Assembly: GCF_000698145.1 (NCBI RefSeq)
Contig: NZ_BAXB01000003.1
Span: 1 to 64,000 of the forward strand
Reading direction: 5' to 3'
Length of the DNA: 64,000 nt
Origin: Geomicrobium sp. JCM 19039
Lineage (GTDB): Bacteria > Bacillota > Bacilli > Bacillales > Marinococcaceae
Part shown: piece by piece, positions 48,994 through 61,619 of the stretch
How positions within the stretch are numbered: the first letter of the stretch is position 1
Layout of the letters: every line of letters begins with the position of its first letter
Notes under the pieces: generated by a model
Seen by the model: only the letters and a program-made list of their open reading frames with translations
Told to the model about the DNA's origin: nothing
Databases searched by the model: none
Program-made: the position numbers and the translations under genes

Positions 48994-50370
48994 ATGAAGA
49001 CAGCAATTATTGGCGGAGGGATTACAGGGCTCTCCGCTCTTTATGAGTTGGAAAAACATGGCATTGATGCCCATCTATTTGAGGCATCAGAACAACTTGG
49101 AGGTAAGGTTCGCACGCATAGACGGGACGGATTTATTATTGAGCGAGGAGCGGATTCGTTTCTCGCACGAAAACCAGAGCTCATGGACCTCGTAAAAGAG
49201 TTGGGCATGGAAGATCGTCTCGTACCGAATGAAATTGGCCAGGCATTTATTTTTTGGGAGAACGAGTTTCACCCCATCCCGAAAGGTTCTGTAATGGGAG
49301 TACCTGGGTCACTCTCCTCTATTTCCTCGTCTTCGCTTTTAAATCCATTCGGAAAGGCAAGGGCGGCACTTGACCTATGGATTCCTAAAGATCGAGACGT
49401 TGAGCATGATCGCTCGGCCGGTGATTTCTTTAGAAAACGCTTTGGGAACCAAATGGTCGATCGTCTTTTAGAGCCGTTACTTTCAGGCATCTATGCAGGG
49501 AACTTGAAAGACTTGAGCCTCAAATCGACACTTCCGCTTTTTTATGATCTGGCAAAAGATCATAAAAGCTTGATAAAAGCGAGTGGACATCTTCAACAAA
49601 AGCGTCAAGGTTCGAGCAATAGCAAAGGTCAATTTCGCACATTCAAAAATGGGTTAAGCGAAATGATTGATGCATTGGAAAAAGCGTGTTCATTGGAGCG
49701 GATTCATAAAAATAAAGAACTGGTCACAGTCGTCAATGCAGCAGAAAAAACAAAGCTTATTTTTTCAGATGCGAGTTACGAGCTTGTCGATCACGTCATA
49801 CTGACCGTCCCCCATGACCGGGTGTCGGACGTTTTGCCAAATAGTGAAATGGCGCAAGAGATGAAGGAAATGAAAGGTTCCTCCATTGCTACTGTTGCTT
49901 TAGCCTACAAAGAAGAAGATGTACGCAGTCGTGTAAACGGGACGGGATTTCTTGTTCCACGGGCGAATGGGACGAACATTAAAGCGATGACATTTGTTGA
50001 TAAGAAATGGCCTCACGCTGTTCCAAAAGGATATGTACTTCTTCGGTGCTTTGTTGGACGACCGGGGGATGAACAAACTGTTCATACGAGTGATGAAGGT
50101 TTAAAGAATATGGTACAGTCAGAAATAAGTGAGATGCTAGACGTAAAGGGTTCCCCTATTTGGATCGATATTGAGCGCTGGAAAGAAGCGATGCCTAAGT
50201 ATTCGGTTGGTCATGGGGAGCGGGTAAAAGATTGGAAGCGCGCGGTTCAAACCGTTTACCCTACTGTGCAACTTGCCGGTGCTTCATATGAAGGGGTCGG
50301 TCTACCTGATTGTGTTAGGCAAGGACAGATGGCTGCAAAACACGTACTTCAGCAGATTTCTGAACGTTAA
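48994..50370 (+). CDS. hemY: Coproporphyrinogen III oxidase HemY (CgoX)
   Basis: FAD-dependent oxidation of coproporphyrinogen III to coproporphyrin III, using oxygen. 458 residues: FAD dinucleotide fold IIGGGITGLSALYELE at the N-terminus, GGKVRTHRRDGFIIERGADSFL, and a C-terminal GASYEGVGLPDCVRQG that closes the FAD site. ATG 48994 immediately follows the hemH stop; the ribosome-binding site must be inside hemH and is not strong. Terminator follows. Confidence 0.94.
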   Translation: MKTAIIGGGITGLSALYELEKHGIDAHLFEASEQLGGKVRTHRRDGFIIERGADSFLARKPELMDLVKELGMEDRLVPNEIGQAFIFWENEFHPIPKGSVMGVPGSLSSISSSSLLNPFGKARAALDLWIPKDRDVEHDRSAGDFFRKRFGNQMVDRLLEPLLSGIYAGNLKDLSLKSTLPLFYDLAKDHKSLIKASGHLQQKRQGSSNSKGQFRTFKNGLSEMIDALEKACSLERIHKNKELVTVVNAAEKTKLIFSDASYELVDHVILTVPHDRVSDVLPNSEMAQEMKEMKGSSIATVALAYKEEDVRSRVNGTGFLVPRANGTNIKAMTFVDKKWPHAVPKGYVLLRCFVGRPGDEQTVHTSDEGLKNMVQSEISEMLDVKGSPIWIDIERWKEAMPKYSVGHGERVKDWKRAVQTVYPTVQLAGASYEGVGLPDCVRQGQMAAKHVLQQISER

Positions 50371-50373
50371 TTC

Positions 50374-50412
50374 GAGGTGTTGCTGCATTGATTACAGCAC
50401 ACCTTTTTTGTT
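50374..50412 (+). terminator. Terminator of the hemEHY operon
   Basis: GAGGTGTTGCTG-CATTGATTA-CAGCACACCTTTTTTG. Confidence 0.85.
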
Positions 50413-50432
50413 TTTGTCTCGTCTCGGACTGA

Positions 50433-51767
<1,335 letters not shown>

Positions 51768-51790
51768 CGTTTAAATGGTGGTGAGTACTG

Positions 51791-52248
51791 GTGGCAGAAG
51801 AAATTGACCAGTTTTATCTCGTTCGAGAAGACATGCTCACAGAAGCAATGCAAAAAACCGTCCAAGCGAAAATTTTATTAGAAAATAAGACCTGCTCGAC
51901 GATTGGCGAAGCGTCAAACAAGTTGGTTTAAGCCGGAGTGCGTTTTATAAATACCGAGATGCCGTCCAACCTTTTCATACGATGATTCAAGAAAAGATTA
52001 TTACGTTCTCGATTCATCTTGCTGACCGCTCAGGAGCCCTGTCAGGGCTCCTGACAAAAGTCGCAGAAACGGATTCAAATGTACTTACGATTAATCAAAC
52101 AATTCCATTACAAGGCCGAGCAAACATTACGCTTACCGTTGATACGAGCATGTTAAATGTAGAGGTTCGACAGCTGATGGCAGACATTAAAGCGATGGAA
52201 GCTGTTGAAAAAGTGGAGATCATCGGTTCAGGTGTATCAGGCGCATAA
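51791..52248 (+). CDS. pheB: ACT-domain protein PheB (frameshifted)
   Basis: Small ACT-domain protein (UPF0735) next to pheA. N-terminal helical region, then the ACT fold from about residue 70: [22 protein letters not shown], and [19 protein letters not shown] at the end. The frame breaks at 51913: restoring one G (GAAGCGGTC) gives [21 protein letters not shown], an HTH-like block typical of the family. Repaired length 152 residues. GTG 51791; ribosome-binding site GGTGGTGAG. Role in regulating phenylalanine synthesis is presumed from context. Confidence 0.85.
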
Positions 52249-52310
52249 GCAGCATTTTGAAGGCTTTTATTTGCAAGATACCATCTAAAGAGAGAGTGGA
52301 GAAGAGACCC

Positions 52311-53180
52311 ATGAAAACCGCGTATTTAGGGCCGGAAGGAACATTTACCGAGTTGGCTGCGAAGTCATTTTTAGGTGAGACTGCCCGGGTTCCGTATAAA
52401 GATATCCCAAGCACGATGAACGCATTGGAAAACCAGGAAGTTGATGCAGCAGTTGTTCCATTAGAAAACACAATTGAAGGGTCAGTGAACGTTACGCTTG
52501 ACCACCTCATTCATCGGTATCATTTTCCAATAGTAGCAGAAGTGGCGATACCGATTGCTCAACATTTACTTATCCATCCGTCGACGACGGATTATACACA
52601 GGTAGACTCAATCTATTCGCATCCTCATGCGATCGCTCAGTGTCATGAATTTATTAATGAGAAGATAACGGATGCGCAAATTGCTTACGCGACATCAACG
52701 GCAAGTGCTGCAAAAGAAGTGTCCGAGCGGCCAGAGCTCAATCGAGCAGCGATTGCCAATCGTTTAGCAGCAGAGAAATACGGGCTTACGATTGCTGAAG
52801 AGAATATTCACGATTTCCCGAATAATCATACCCGCTTCGTGTTGTTGGCAAATGATGTACCAGAGATGACGCGCCATTTCGGTTCAGCTGCTCCGCAAAA
52901 AACGAAGATTGTGATCACGCTGCCTTCCGATTACTCTGGGGCGTTGCACCAAGTATTATCTGCGTTTGCATGGCGCAAACTAAACTTGACGAAGATCGAG
53001 TCTCGTCCAACAAAAACTGGCATCGGTAATTATTATTTTATTATTGACGTTGATCATGCTTATGATTCGATTTTACTCCCGAGTACATTAGAAGAACTAA
53101 AAGCACTCGGGTGTGAGACGCGAGTTCTCGGTACGTACCCATCTGTTTTTATCGAAGAAGAGCAGGAGACGACGTTGTAA
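52311..53180 (+). CDS. pheA: Prephenate dehydratase
   Basis: Converts prephenate to phenylpyruvate in phenylalanine synthesis. 289 residues: catalytic domain with YLGPEGTFTE at the start, PLENTIEGSVNVT and NHTRFVLL (catalytic TRF motif), then an ACT regulatory domain with GALHQVLSAFAWRKLNLTKIESRPTK that binds phenylalanine (ESRP motif). ATG 52311 after GTGGAGAAGAG. No chorismate mutase domain fused. Confidence 0.95.
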   Translation: MKTAYLGPEGTFTELAAKSFLGETARVPYKDIPSTMNALENQEVDAAVVPLENTIEGSVNVTLDHLIHRYHFPIVAEVAIPIAQHLLIHPSTTDYTQVDSIYSHPHAIAQCHEFINEKITDAQIAYATSTASAAKEVSERPELNRAAIANRLAAEKYGLTIAEENIHDFPNNHTRFVLLANDVPEMTRHFGSAAPQKTKIVITLPSDYSGALHQVLSAFAWRKLNLTKIESRPTKTGIGNYYFIIDVDHAYDSILLPSTLEELKALGCETRVLGTYPSVFIEEEQETTL

Positions 53181-53200
53181 CAATGAATACTTGTGCCCGG

Positions 53201-53256
53201 CTGTGCATATCTTCTTAAGGGAAGCATCAATGATGACGGACTGATTATATGCACAG
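53201..53256. repeat. Inverted repeat whose right arm meets the safA ribosome-binding site
   Basis: CTGTGCATAT at 53201-53210 and its exact complement ATATGCACAG at 53247-53256, loop 36 bases. AGGAGG of safA occupies 53255-53260, so folding could limit ribosome access; alternatively it is a protein-binding site. Confidence 0.5.
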
Positions 53257-53270
53257 GAGGGACGACAATT

Positions 53271-54211
53271 GTGAAGATCCATATTGTACAAAAAGGCGAC
53301 ACACTTTGGAATTTGGCGAAGAAATATGATGTCGGCTTTGAAGAGCTTAAAGCAGCGAACACGCAGCTTGCCAATCCAGATATGGTGATGCCGGGAATGA
53401 AAATAAAGATTCCTGGTAAAGGTGTTCAAGCGAAAAAAGAAGTTCAATCAAAAGCAGGCCCTGCAAAGGATTACACGAAAAAAGAGCAGCCAGTCGCAAA
53501 AGAACAGCCAGCACAGCCGAAAAAAGAAGCGCCTGCTGTGAAGCCCCCGCCGATGAAAAAGTCAGTGATGGAAGTACCGAAAAAAGAACCAACAGCATAC
53601 AAACAACCAGCTAAAGCTCCTGCAAAGAAGCAAACGGTACCACCAAAAATGACAAAACCGGCACCGAAAAAGGAAAAAGAACCTGTAGCTATGAAAGAAA
53701 TGCCGAAACAAAAAGCAATGCCAAAGCCGGAACAAAAACAAGAAGAAGTGCCGTATTATCCGCCGGTAATGCCGCAGTATCAACAGCAAATGGCACATCC
53801 TTGTATGGAACCGCCTCCATACTACGGAGCTACCATCAACCGATACCGCCTCATTTAATGCAGTATTGCTATCCATGTGGCCCGTACATGCCACCAACGC
53901 CTTATCAAATGATGCCACCGGCATACGCTCAACCACAAAGCAATCCTTATGAGATGCATCCTTTTAATGAAGGTTACGGGTATCATCAGCCATACGAATT
54001 CCAATACCAAGGAAGCTATGATGATGATTACGGTCATCGTGAAAACCAGCCTTATTCTGAATCGTTTGAGCAATCACGTTACGTTGCACCGGCAACATAT
54101 GCACCAATGGTGGATCCGTATGGATACTATTATCCTCCACCAATGATGTACGGTGCACCGCCTGCGCCTCAACAGAGTTGGCAATTTCCAAATGAGGACA
54201 ATGAGGAATAA
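53271..54211 (+). CDS. safA: Spore coat assembly protein SafA (frameshifted)
   Basis: Morphogenetic spore coat protein. An N-terminal LysM domain (residues 1-50: IHIVQKGDTLWNLAKKYDVGFEELKAAN and PGMKIKIPG) binds peptidoglycan; a Lys/Pro-rich linker and a Pro/Tyr/Gln-rich C-terminal region follow. The frame breaks at 53829: restoring one G (GGAGGCTACC) joins YYG to GYHQPIPPHLMQYCYPCGPYM; about 313 residues. GTG 53271 after AGGAGG. Paired with coxA downstream, as in B. subtilis. SafA makes a second, internally started form in B. subtilis; that cannot be judged here. Confidence 0.87.
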
Positions 54212-54252
54212 CAATGGAGGACCTTCCTCCAAATAACAGGAGTATCTTAACG

Positions 54253-54281
54253 CCCTTCTTCACAAAATACTTGTGAAGGGG
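54253..54281 (+). other. Hairpin between safA and coxA
   Basis: CTTCACAA (54258-54265) pairs with TTGTGAAG (54271-54278) around AATAC; the following GGGGGG is the coxA ribosome-binding site. No U-tract. It may be a weak attenuator or affect coxA translation. Confidence 0.5.
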
Positions 54282-54294
54282 GGATGTTTCATTT

Positions 54295-55119
54295 ATGAAG
54301 AAATTTGCTTTGTCGGTTGCCGCTTGCACATTGTTAGCAACAAGCCTTGCAGGTTGTGGGGATGCCAATAATCAGGCAGCGAATGACCGGGCTGCTTATG
54401 ATATGAACTATGTGAACGATTACCGTGGTGCCGACCAAGATTATGCGATGAACCGAAGCAACAGGGGAGACCGTGGTGAAGGACCAATTACGGATATGCT
54501 CACTGTTGATGACCGTACCACACGTACAGAACGTCATGACAGCACGCACAATGTGGATGACCGTACAGGAAGTTCTTGGGCATATAATAATGCGAGAGAT
54601 GTAGTGGACAAAGACCACTATACGAACGCAGAAAGAAATGCGAACAAAGAACGTTTCCAAAAATATAACGGAGAAACTGGAAACCATCCTGGTATGGTGA
54701 ATAACCGTGGTTATATGAATGGTGATAACGACGAAAACCCATATCATGTTGGGCACACAGACCGTTACAACAGTGACAATCATCATGATCTTGAAAGAAC
54801 AATCGATCAAGCTGTCACGGATATGAAAGCGGTAAGTGACACGCATGTTGTTGTTGACGATGAGCAAATTGTCATTGCGATAAAAGGAAATAGCATTAGC
54901 GACTCCACAAAAGAAAAAATCAAGGATGAAGTTGAAGATTACACGAACAGAACCGTCTACGTTACCGATGATGAAGAAATGTTTACGAATGTGCGCAACA
55001 TCGCAAATGATGTTCAGCGAGCAGGCGGGGAAATGATGGATGAAACGAGAGCCACATTTGACGATATGGTAAACGACCTTGGGGATATGGTAGAGCGTCC
55101 GTTTGAACGGAGCAGATAA
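54295..55119 (+). CDS. coxA: Spore cortex lipoprotein CoxA (YhcN/YlaJ family)
   Basis: Secreted lipoprotein. Signal sequence with lipobox LAGC at residues 18-21, a long low-complexity region rich in Asn, Asp, Arg and Tyr (about 25-165), and a C-terminal YhcN/YlaJ domain (LERTIDQAVTDMKAVSDTHVVVDDEQIVIAIKGN, then KDEVEDYTNRTVYVTDDEE). 274 residues. ATG 54295 after AAGGGGGGATGTTTC. The safA-coxA order is as in B. subtilis, where CoxA is a cortex protein. The low-complexity region is unusually long. Confidence 0.85.
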   Translation: MKKFALSVAACTLLATSLAGCGDANNQAANDRAAYDMNYVNDYRGADQDYAMNRSNRGDRGEGPITDMLTVDDRTTRTERHDSTHNVDDRTGSSWAYNNARDVVDKDHYTNAERNANKERFQKYNGETGNHPGMVNNRGYMNGDNDENPYHVGHTDRYNSDNHHDLERTIDQAVTDMKAVSDTHVVVDDEQIVIAIKGNSISDSTKEKIKDEVEDYTNRTVYVTDDEEMFTNVRNIANDVQRAGGEMMDETRATFDDMVNDLGDMVERPFERSR

Positions 55120-55126
55120 AAATTGT

Positions 55127-55162
55127 AAGCGCAAGAGGAGAGTTCTCCTTTTGCGCTTTTTT
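55127..55162 (+). terminator. Terminator after coxA
   Basis: AAGCGCAAGAGGAGA-GTT-CTCCTTTTGCGCTTTTTT. Confidence 0.92.
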
Positions 55163-55217
55163 GATTCGTGCTATATTTATTTATTAGAGTATGTGCAATT
55201 GGAGGGGAGCATGCGAA

Positions 55218-55934
55218 ATGGCTGGACATTCAAAATGGAATAACATTAAACGTAGAAAAGAAGCGCAAGACTCGAAACGTGCTAAAGTGTTCACGAAAAT
55301 AACGAAGGAAATCTTTGCATCTGTTCGTGCAGCTGGAGATGACCCTGATACGAATTTACGACTGAGGCAAGCCATTCAAAAAGCGAAAGCTGCGAATTTG
55401 CCTGCAGATAATATTGAACGAACGATAAAAAAAGCAGCAGGAAACCAAGAAGATGTCACGTATTACGAACTGACTTATGAAGGGTATGGACCTGGTGGGG
55501 CAGCCATTTTTGTACAAGTGCTCACTGACAATAAAAACCGAGTCGTCGCGGATTTACGGCATGCATTTTCAAGGAACGGGGGTAATCTTGGAGAGGATGG
55601 TTGTGTCGCTTTTTTGTTTCAAGATGTTGGCATTTTAGAAATTGCTGCTAATAGCGGTGAGGAAGAAGAAGTAATGCTCGATGCAATTGAAGCAGGTGCG
55701 TCAGAGTTTGAACTTGTAGACGATCAGTACATGATTACAACAGAACCTAAACATATTGAAGCGGTAAAGCTAGCTTTAGAAGCAGCGGGTTACAAAGTGG
55801 ATAACAATCACCTGGCGAAGATTCCATTAACGACAACAACGTTGGATGAGGAGCAGTGGGTGATGATGGACCAACTGATTGATCGTTTAGAAGACAACGA
55901 TGATGTGCAAAATGTATATTATAACGCAGACTAA
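55218..55934 (+). CDS. yebC: YebC/PmpR-family regulatory or translation factor
   Basis: 238 residues, MAGHSKWNNIKRRKEAQDSKRAKVFTKITKEI at the start, then DDPDTNLRLRQAIQKAKAANLPADNIERTI and YEGYGPGGAAIFVQVLTDN: the TACO1/YebC fold. Members regulate transcription or ease ribosome stalling at proline stretches. ATG 55218 after GGAGGGGAGCATGCGAA. In B. subtilis this gene (yrbC) lies beside coxA and bofC; bofC is absent here. Confidence 0.94.
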   Translation: MAGHSKWNNIKRRKEAQDSKRAKVFTKITKEIFASVRAAGDDPDTNLRLRQAIQKAKAANLPADNIERTIKKAAGNQEDVTYYELTYEGYGPGGAAIFVQVLTDNKNRVVADLRHAFSRNGGNLGEDGCVAFLFQDVGILEIAANSGEEEEVMLDAIEAGASEFELVDDQYMITTEPKHIEAVKLALEAAGYKVDNNHLAKIPLTTTTLDEEQWVMMDQLIDRLEDNDDVQNVYYNAD

Positions 55935-56017
55935 CCATTGGCAATGAATACGTATGTTCCCATCCTTTTCGCGATTATGCTACACTTAAACTAGCTCGAA
56001 TGGAGAGGGGAACGTCT

Positions 56018-56611
56018 GTGATTGAATCCTTATACGGATCTGTCGTGTATCGTGACCATGAATCCGTAACGATGAATGTACACGGAGTCGGTTACCACGT
56101 CTTATGCGCAGATCCTTTAACATATCAAGTGAACGAAGCAGATTTATTTACGATTTACATTTATACGCACGTAAGAGAAGATGCCATTCGGCTGTACGGC
56201 TTTAAAACAAGAGAAGAGCGCGTGCTATTTAGCCGTTTGTTGCAAGTATCAGGTATCGGTCCAAAAGGAGCGCTAGCCGTACTTGCAGAGGGAAATGCTG
56301 CAGTTGTTGTCGGGGCCATTGAAGAAGAAAACGAAACACTGCTCACCAAATTCCCAGGTATCGGAAAGAAAACAGCAAGGCAAATGATTCTTGATCTAAA
56401 AGGTAAACTTGATTTTGTTCAGGCAGCCTCAGTGGAGCCTGACACACGTATACGTTTAACAAACGATGCATTAGACGAAGCGATGGATGCGCTCCGGGCA
56501 TTAGGGTACGGTGAGCGTGAAGTAAAGAAAGCAGAGAAAGCATTAAAACACGAAGACCTTGAATCCGATGAATACGTAAGAAGAGCGCTGCGTTTATTTG
56601 TGGAGCGCTAG
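56018..56611 (+). CDS. ruvA: Holliday junction ATP-dependent helicase subunit RuvA
   Basis: Junction-recognition tetramer of RuvAB. 197 residues: OB fold at the N-terminus ([18 protein letters not shown]), two helix-hairpin-helix motifs ([13 protein letters not shown]-like [16 protein letters not shown] and [18 protein letters not shown]), and C-terminal domain III that contacts RuvB. GTG 56018 after GGAGAGG; the in-frame 56000 start is unsupported. Followed by ruvB at 10 bases. Confidence 0.94.
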   Translation: MIESLYGSVVYRDHESVTMNVHGVGYHVLCADPLTYQVNEADLFTIYIYTHVREDAIRLYGFKTREERVLFSRLLQVSGIGPKGALAVLAEGNAAVVVGAIEEENETLLTKFPGIGKKTARQMILDLKGKLDFVQAASVEPDTRIRLTNDALDEAMDALRALGYGEREVKKAEKALKHEDLESDEYVRRALRLFVER

Positions 56612-56621
56612 GAGGGATAAA

Positions 56622-57626
56622 ATGGACGATCGTGTCATCTCTCAAGAGGCATTAAATGCAGAAGAAGAACGCGTAGACCAAGGGGTGAGACCCCTTTCGT
56701 TTGATGATTACATCGGTCAAGAGCAAGTGAAACGTAATTTACGTGTGTTCATTGAAGCGGCAAAGATGCGCGAAGAGAGTTTGGACCATGTTCTGTTATA
56801 TGGTCCTCCAGGTCTTGGGAAAACGACCCTTGCTGCAATTATTGCGAATGAAATGAACGTAAATATTAAAACGACGTCAGGACCAGCGATTGAGCGTCCT
56901 GGTGATCTTGCTGCCATTCTGACGACGCTTGAACCGGGGGATGTGCTATTTATTGATGAGATCCACCGGCTAAATCGAGCGGTGGAAGAAGTGTTATATC
57001 CGGCAATGGAAGACTTCTGTTTAGATATCGTCATCGGAAAAGGAACTGAAGCCAAGTCAGTCCGGCTGGACTTGCCCCCATTTACGCTCGTTGGTGCGAC
57101 GACAAGAGCAGGCATGTTAAGCGCACCGTTACGTGACCGGTTCGGTGTGTTAAGTCGTTTAGAATATTATTCATTGGATGAGTTGGCCCGTATCGTTCAG
57201 CGGAGCAGTCAATTGCTTAGTTTTGATATGGAAGAAGCGTCAGCATTTGAATTAGCGCGCCGTTCTCGTGCCACGCCGCGTATCGCCAATCGCTTGCTTC
57301 GTCGGGTCCGGGACTTTGCTCAAGTGAACGGTGTCACTTCAATTGCCGTAGATGAAACGTCAGAAGCATTGGAACAACTGCAAGTAGACCGACTAGGCCT
57401 TGACCCTAACGACGTGCGCTTATTAACGATGATCGCTAACAAATTTAATGGCGGACCTGTAGGTGTTGAGACGATGGCAGCAATGTAGGTGAAGAGACGG
57501 AAACGATCGAAGAAGTGTATGAGCTACCTTTTGCAGATCGGTTTTTTGCAACGGACACCACGGGGACGATTGTTAACGCCACTTGCGTATGAACATTTTG
57601 GGTGGCCGTCTCAAGGAGAAGTTTAG
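56622..57626 (+). CDS. ruvB: Holliday junction branch-migration ATPase RuvB (two frameshifts)
   Basis: AAA+ motor of RuvAB. Walker [10 protein letters not shown], Walker [10 protein letters not shown], sensor [18 protein letters not shown], and a winged helix with [22 protein letters not shown]. Two breaks near the end: at 57485 one G lost (ATGGTAGG), and at 57524 two bases lost (GAG-CC-TAC expected). Repaired, the C-terminus reads [19 protein letters not shown] and ends LAYEHFGW with an eight-residue tail; about 335 residues. ATG 56622 after AGGAGGGATAAA. Confidence 0.9.
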
Positions 57627-57628
57627 CG

Positions 57629-57847
57629 ATGGGGCAATTTCCGAAAATGCTCATCATTGTTGGGGCGATACTTATCGGTATTGGGCTGTTGTGGCAGGTC
57701 GGTGGAAAGATTATACCGCTTGGCAAGCTGCCAGGAGATTTTCTCTTCCGAGGTGAAAATACGACGGTCTATATACCGATCGTTACATCCATCATAATAA
57801 GCATTGTGTTAAGCCTCATTTTCTTTATTGTGGGGCGTTTTCGATGA
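57629..57847 (+). CDS. DUF2905-family membrane protein, 72 aa
   Basis: Two hydrophobic helices (about residues 7-25 and 48-67) joined by the DUF2905 signature GGKIIPLGKLPGDFLFRGENTTVYIPIVTS. ATG 57629 lies two bases after the ruvB stop, so it is presumably translationally coupled. The same small gene occurs between ruvB and queA in other Bacillaceae. Function unknown. Confidence 0.85.
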   Translation: MGQFPKMLIIVGAILIGIGLLWQVGGKIIPLGKLPGDFLFRGENTTVYIPIVTSIIISIVLSLIFFIVGRFR

Positions 57848-57877
57848 CCTACAGGAACAACAGGAGTGAACATAGCG

Positions 57878-60055
<2,178 letters not shown>

Positions 60056-60087
60056 CAGAGGATGTTTGTATTACGAGAAGGGAGTGA

Positions 60088-60351
60088 ATGATAATGATCG
60101 AACCAATTATTATGTTACTTTTGATGTTTGCGATTGTGTATTTCTTGCTGATTCGTCCTCAGCAAAAGCGCCAAAAGCAAGTGCGTGAAATGCATGCAAA
60201 CCTTCAAAAAGGGGATGACATCGTTACAATTGGCGGACTGCACGGCACGATCGATGCGATCGATGAAGAGAAGATTGTACTGCTTGTCAATGATAACCGC
60301 AAGCTTACGTATGATCGTTCTGCTGTTCGCGAAGTGATGAACCAAAACTAA
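60088..60351 (+). CDS. yajC: Preprotein translocase subunit YajC
   Basis: 87 residues with one N-terminal membrane helix (PIIMLLLMFAIVYFLLIRPQQKRQKQ) and a small cytoplasmic beta domain (KGDDIVTIGGLHGTIDAIDEEKIVLLV). Accessory protein of SecDF. Start ATG 60088, or ATG 60094, both near AAGGGAG. Between tgt and secDF as in B. subtilis. Confidence 0.93.
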   Translation: MIMIEPIIMLLLMFAIVYFLLIRPQQKRQKQVREMHANLQKGDDIVTIGGLHGTIDAIDEEKIVLLVNDNRKLTYDRSAVREVMNQN

Positions 60352-60353
60352 GT

Positions 60354-60396
60354 AAAAAAGGCCGAATTCACACAGGTGGTGAATGTCGGTCTTTTT
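60354..60396. terminator. Bidirectional terminator between yajC and yrzE
   Basis: AAAAAAGGCCGAATTCAC-ACAGGTG-GTGAATGTCGGTCTTTTTC: stem with one mismatch/wobble pair. Confidence 0.82.
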
Positions 60397-60399
60397 CAT

Positions 60400-60777
60400 T
60401 TACGCAATCGATGATCGTATCGATACGCCAATCATCCCCCCGATCAACGCCGTAACGATGCAAAGAGAAAATACGATGAGTTGGGATAGGACTACGGGTG
60501 TCCCGTATCCTAGAAACTGGATGCTAAGCGCTAGGAGTACAAAACTAACCCCTGCCAGAAGCCCGAGCAACCATCCTTTCGATCCTGCACGAATGGCGGC
60601 GACGAGCCCACCAATAAACGTAATCGTTAACGTGATGGCAATCGTTACTGCACCTAAAGATTGTTCGGTAAACGAACTAAAGCGAAGGATCGTAGCGAGA
60701 ATGAGACTGCTTGCAATGACGAGCGTGAGCATCGTGAGAAAAGAACCGCCAATTGCCTTTAAATATGGGGTGTCCAC
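60400..60777 (-). CDS. yrzE: TIGR04086-family membrane protein YrzE
   Basis: About 125 residues with four hydrophobic segments (LTMLTLVIASSLILATIL, VTIAITLTITFIGGLVAAI, GWLLGLLAGVSFVLLALSI, LIVFSLCIVTALIGGMIG). Matches the YrzE family located between yajC and yrbG. The GTG at 60777 is chosen because GGAGG lies 7 bases before it on the minus strand; the frame stays open to ATG 60804. Function unknown. Confidence 0.8.
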   Translation of the reverse strand: MDTPYLKAIGGSFLTMLTLVIASSLILATILRFSSFTEQSLGAVTIAITLTITFIGGLVAAIRAGSKGWLLGLLAGVSFVLLALSIQFLGYGTPVVLSQLIVFSLCIVTALIGGMIGVSIRSSIA

Positions 60778-60913
60778 TGGATCGCCTCCAATCATTAGAT
60801 TCATTTTCTTCTCTACAGCTTATGTGTCATACAAGCATATAGAATAAAAAATTACGGATGCAATTCCTCCTAACGGAAAACATAATGGCAAGAAGTTGTT
60901 AAGGAGGATCACA

Positions 60914-61558
60914 TTGGATCTGTTTTCGATTTTTTGGCGTGTATTGTTTTTTTATTTCTTTCTCTTAATTTCATTACGTGTGATGGGGAAACGAGAAGTA
61001 GGAGAGTTGACCTTACTAGATTTTGTCGTGTCGATCATGATTGCCGAATTTGCAGTGACTGGGATTGAGGAGGAATCGCTCATTGAAGGCATGTTTCCGA
61101 TTATCATTCTCGCGTGTTTGCAAATTGTATTGGCCTATATATCTTTAAAAAGCAACCGGCTTCGGGATCTATTGGACGGACAGCCGACGATTGTTATTGA
61201 AAATGGTAAAGTAGACGAACAGGCGATGCGACGTTTGCGTTACAATTTTGATGATTTGATGCTGCAGTTGCGCCAACACGATTTAACGGATTTCACGCAA
61301 GTGGCTTATGCCATCCTTGAACCATCTGGGGATTTGTCTGTCATTGAGGCAACAAAAAATGCTGGGCAAGTCATTTTTCCATTTCCATTTATCGTTGATG
61401 GAGAAATGCAGATGCACCAATTACAGCACATTGGTCGAGATGAAGAGTGGTTGAGGACAGAATTGAAAAAAAGAGGGTACGACGACGTGAAAAAAATTGC
61501 GGTCTGTTCTGGGAATCGGGAAGGGAATTTTGTGATTAACATAAAAGCAGATGCATAA
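60914..61558 (+). CDS. yrbG: DUF421 membrane protein YrbG
   Basis: 214 residues: three N-terminal membrane helices (FWRVLFFYFFLLISLRVMGKREVGELTLLDFVVSIMIAE... with the GKREVGxL signature) and a cytoplasmic DUF421 domain (QPTIVIENGKVDEQAMRRLRYNFDDLMLQLRQH). TTG 60914 lies 7 bases after AAGGAGG. Function unknown; several paralogues are typical in sporeformers. Convergent with spoVB. Confidence 0.87.
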   Translation: MDLFSIFWRVLFFYFFLLISLRVMGKREVGELTLLDFVVSIMIAEFAVTGIEEESLIEGMFPIIILACLQIVLAYISLKSNRLRDLLDGQPTIVIENGKVDEQAMRRLRYNFDDLMLQLRQHDLTDFTQVAYAILEPSGDLSVIEATKNAGQVIFPFPFIVDGEMQMHQLQHIGRDEEWLRTELKKRGYDDVKKIAVCSGNREGNFVINIKADA

Positions 61559-61576
61559 GCGTGGTGGGTGTGACAA

Positions 61577-61602
61577 CGAGAAGTGCGTGAAGGCACTTCT
61601 CG
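61577..61602. terminator. Hairpin between yrbG and spoVB
   Basis: CGAGAAGTGC and GCACTTCTCG around GTGAAG; no T-tract, so termination is possible but not certain. Confidence 0.6.
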
Positions 61603-61619
61603 CTGCTAAGCATCGAAGG

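Noticed and set aside
54334-55134. 266-codon open frame antisense to coxA
   Set aside because: A shadow of the Asp/Asn-rich coxA coding strand; no start signal and composition typical of antisense frames.
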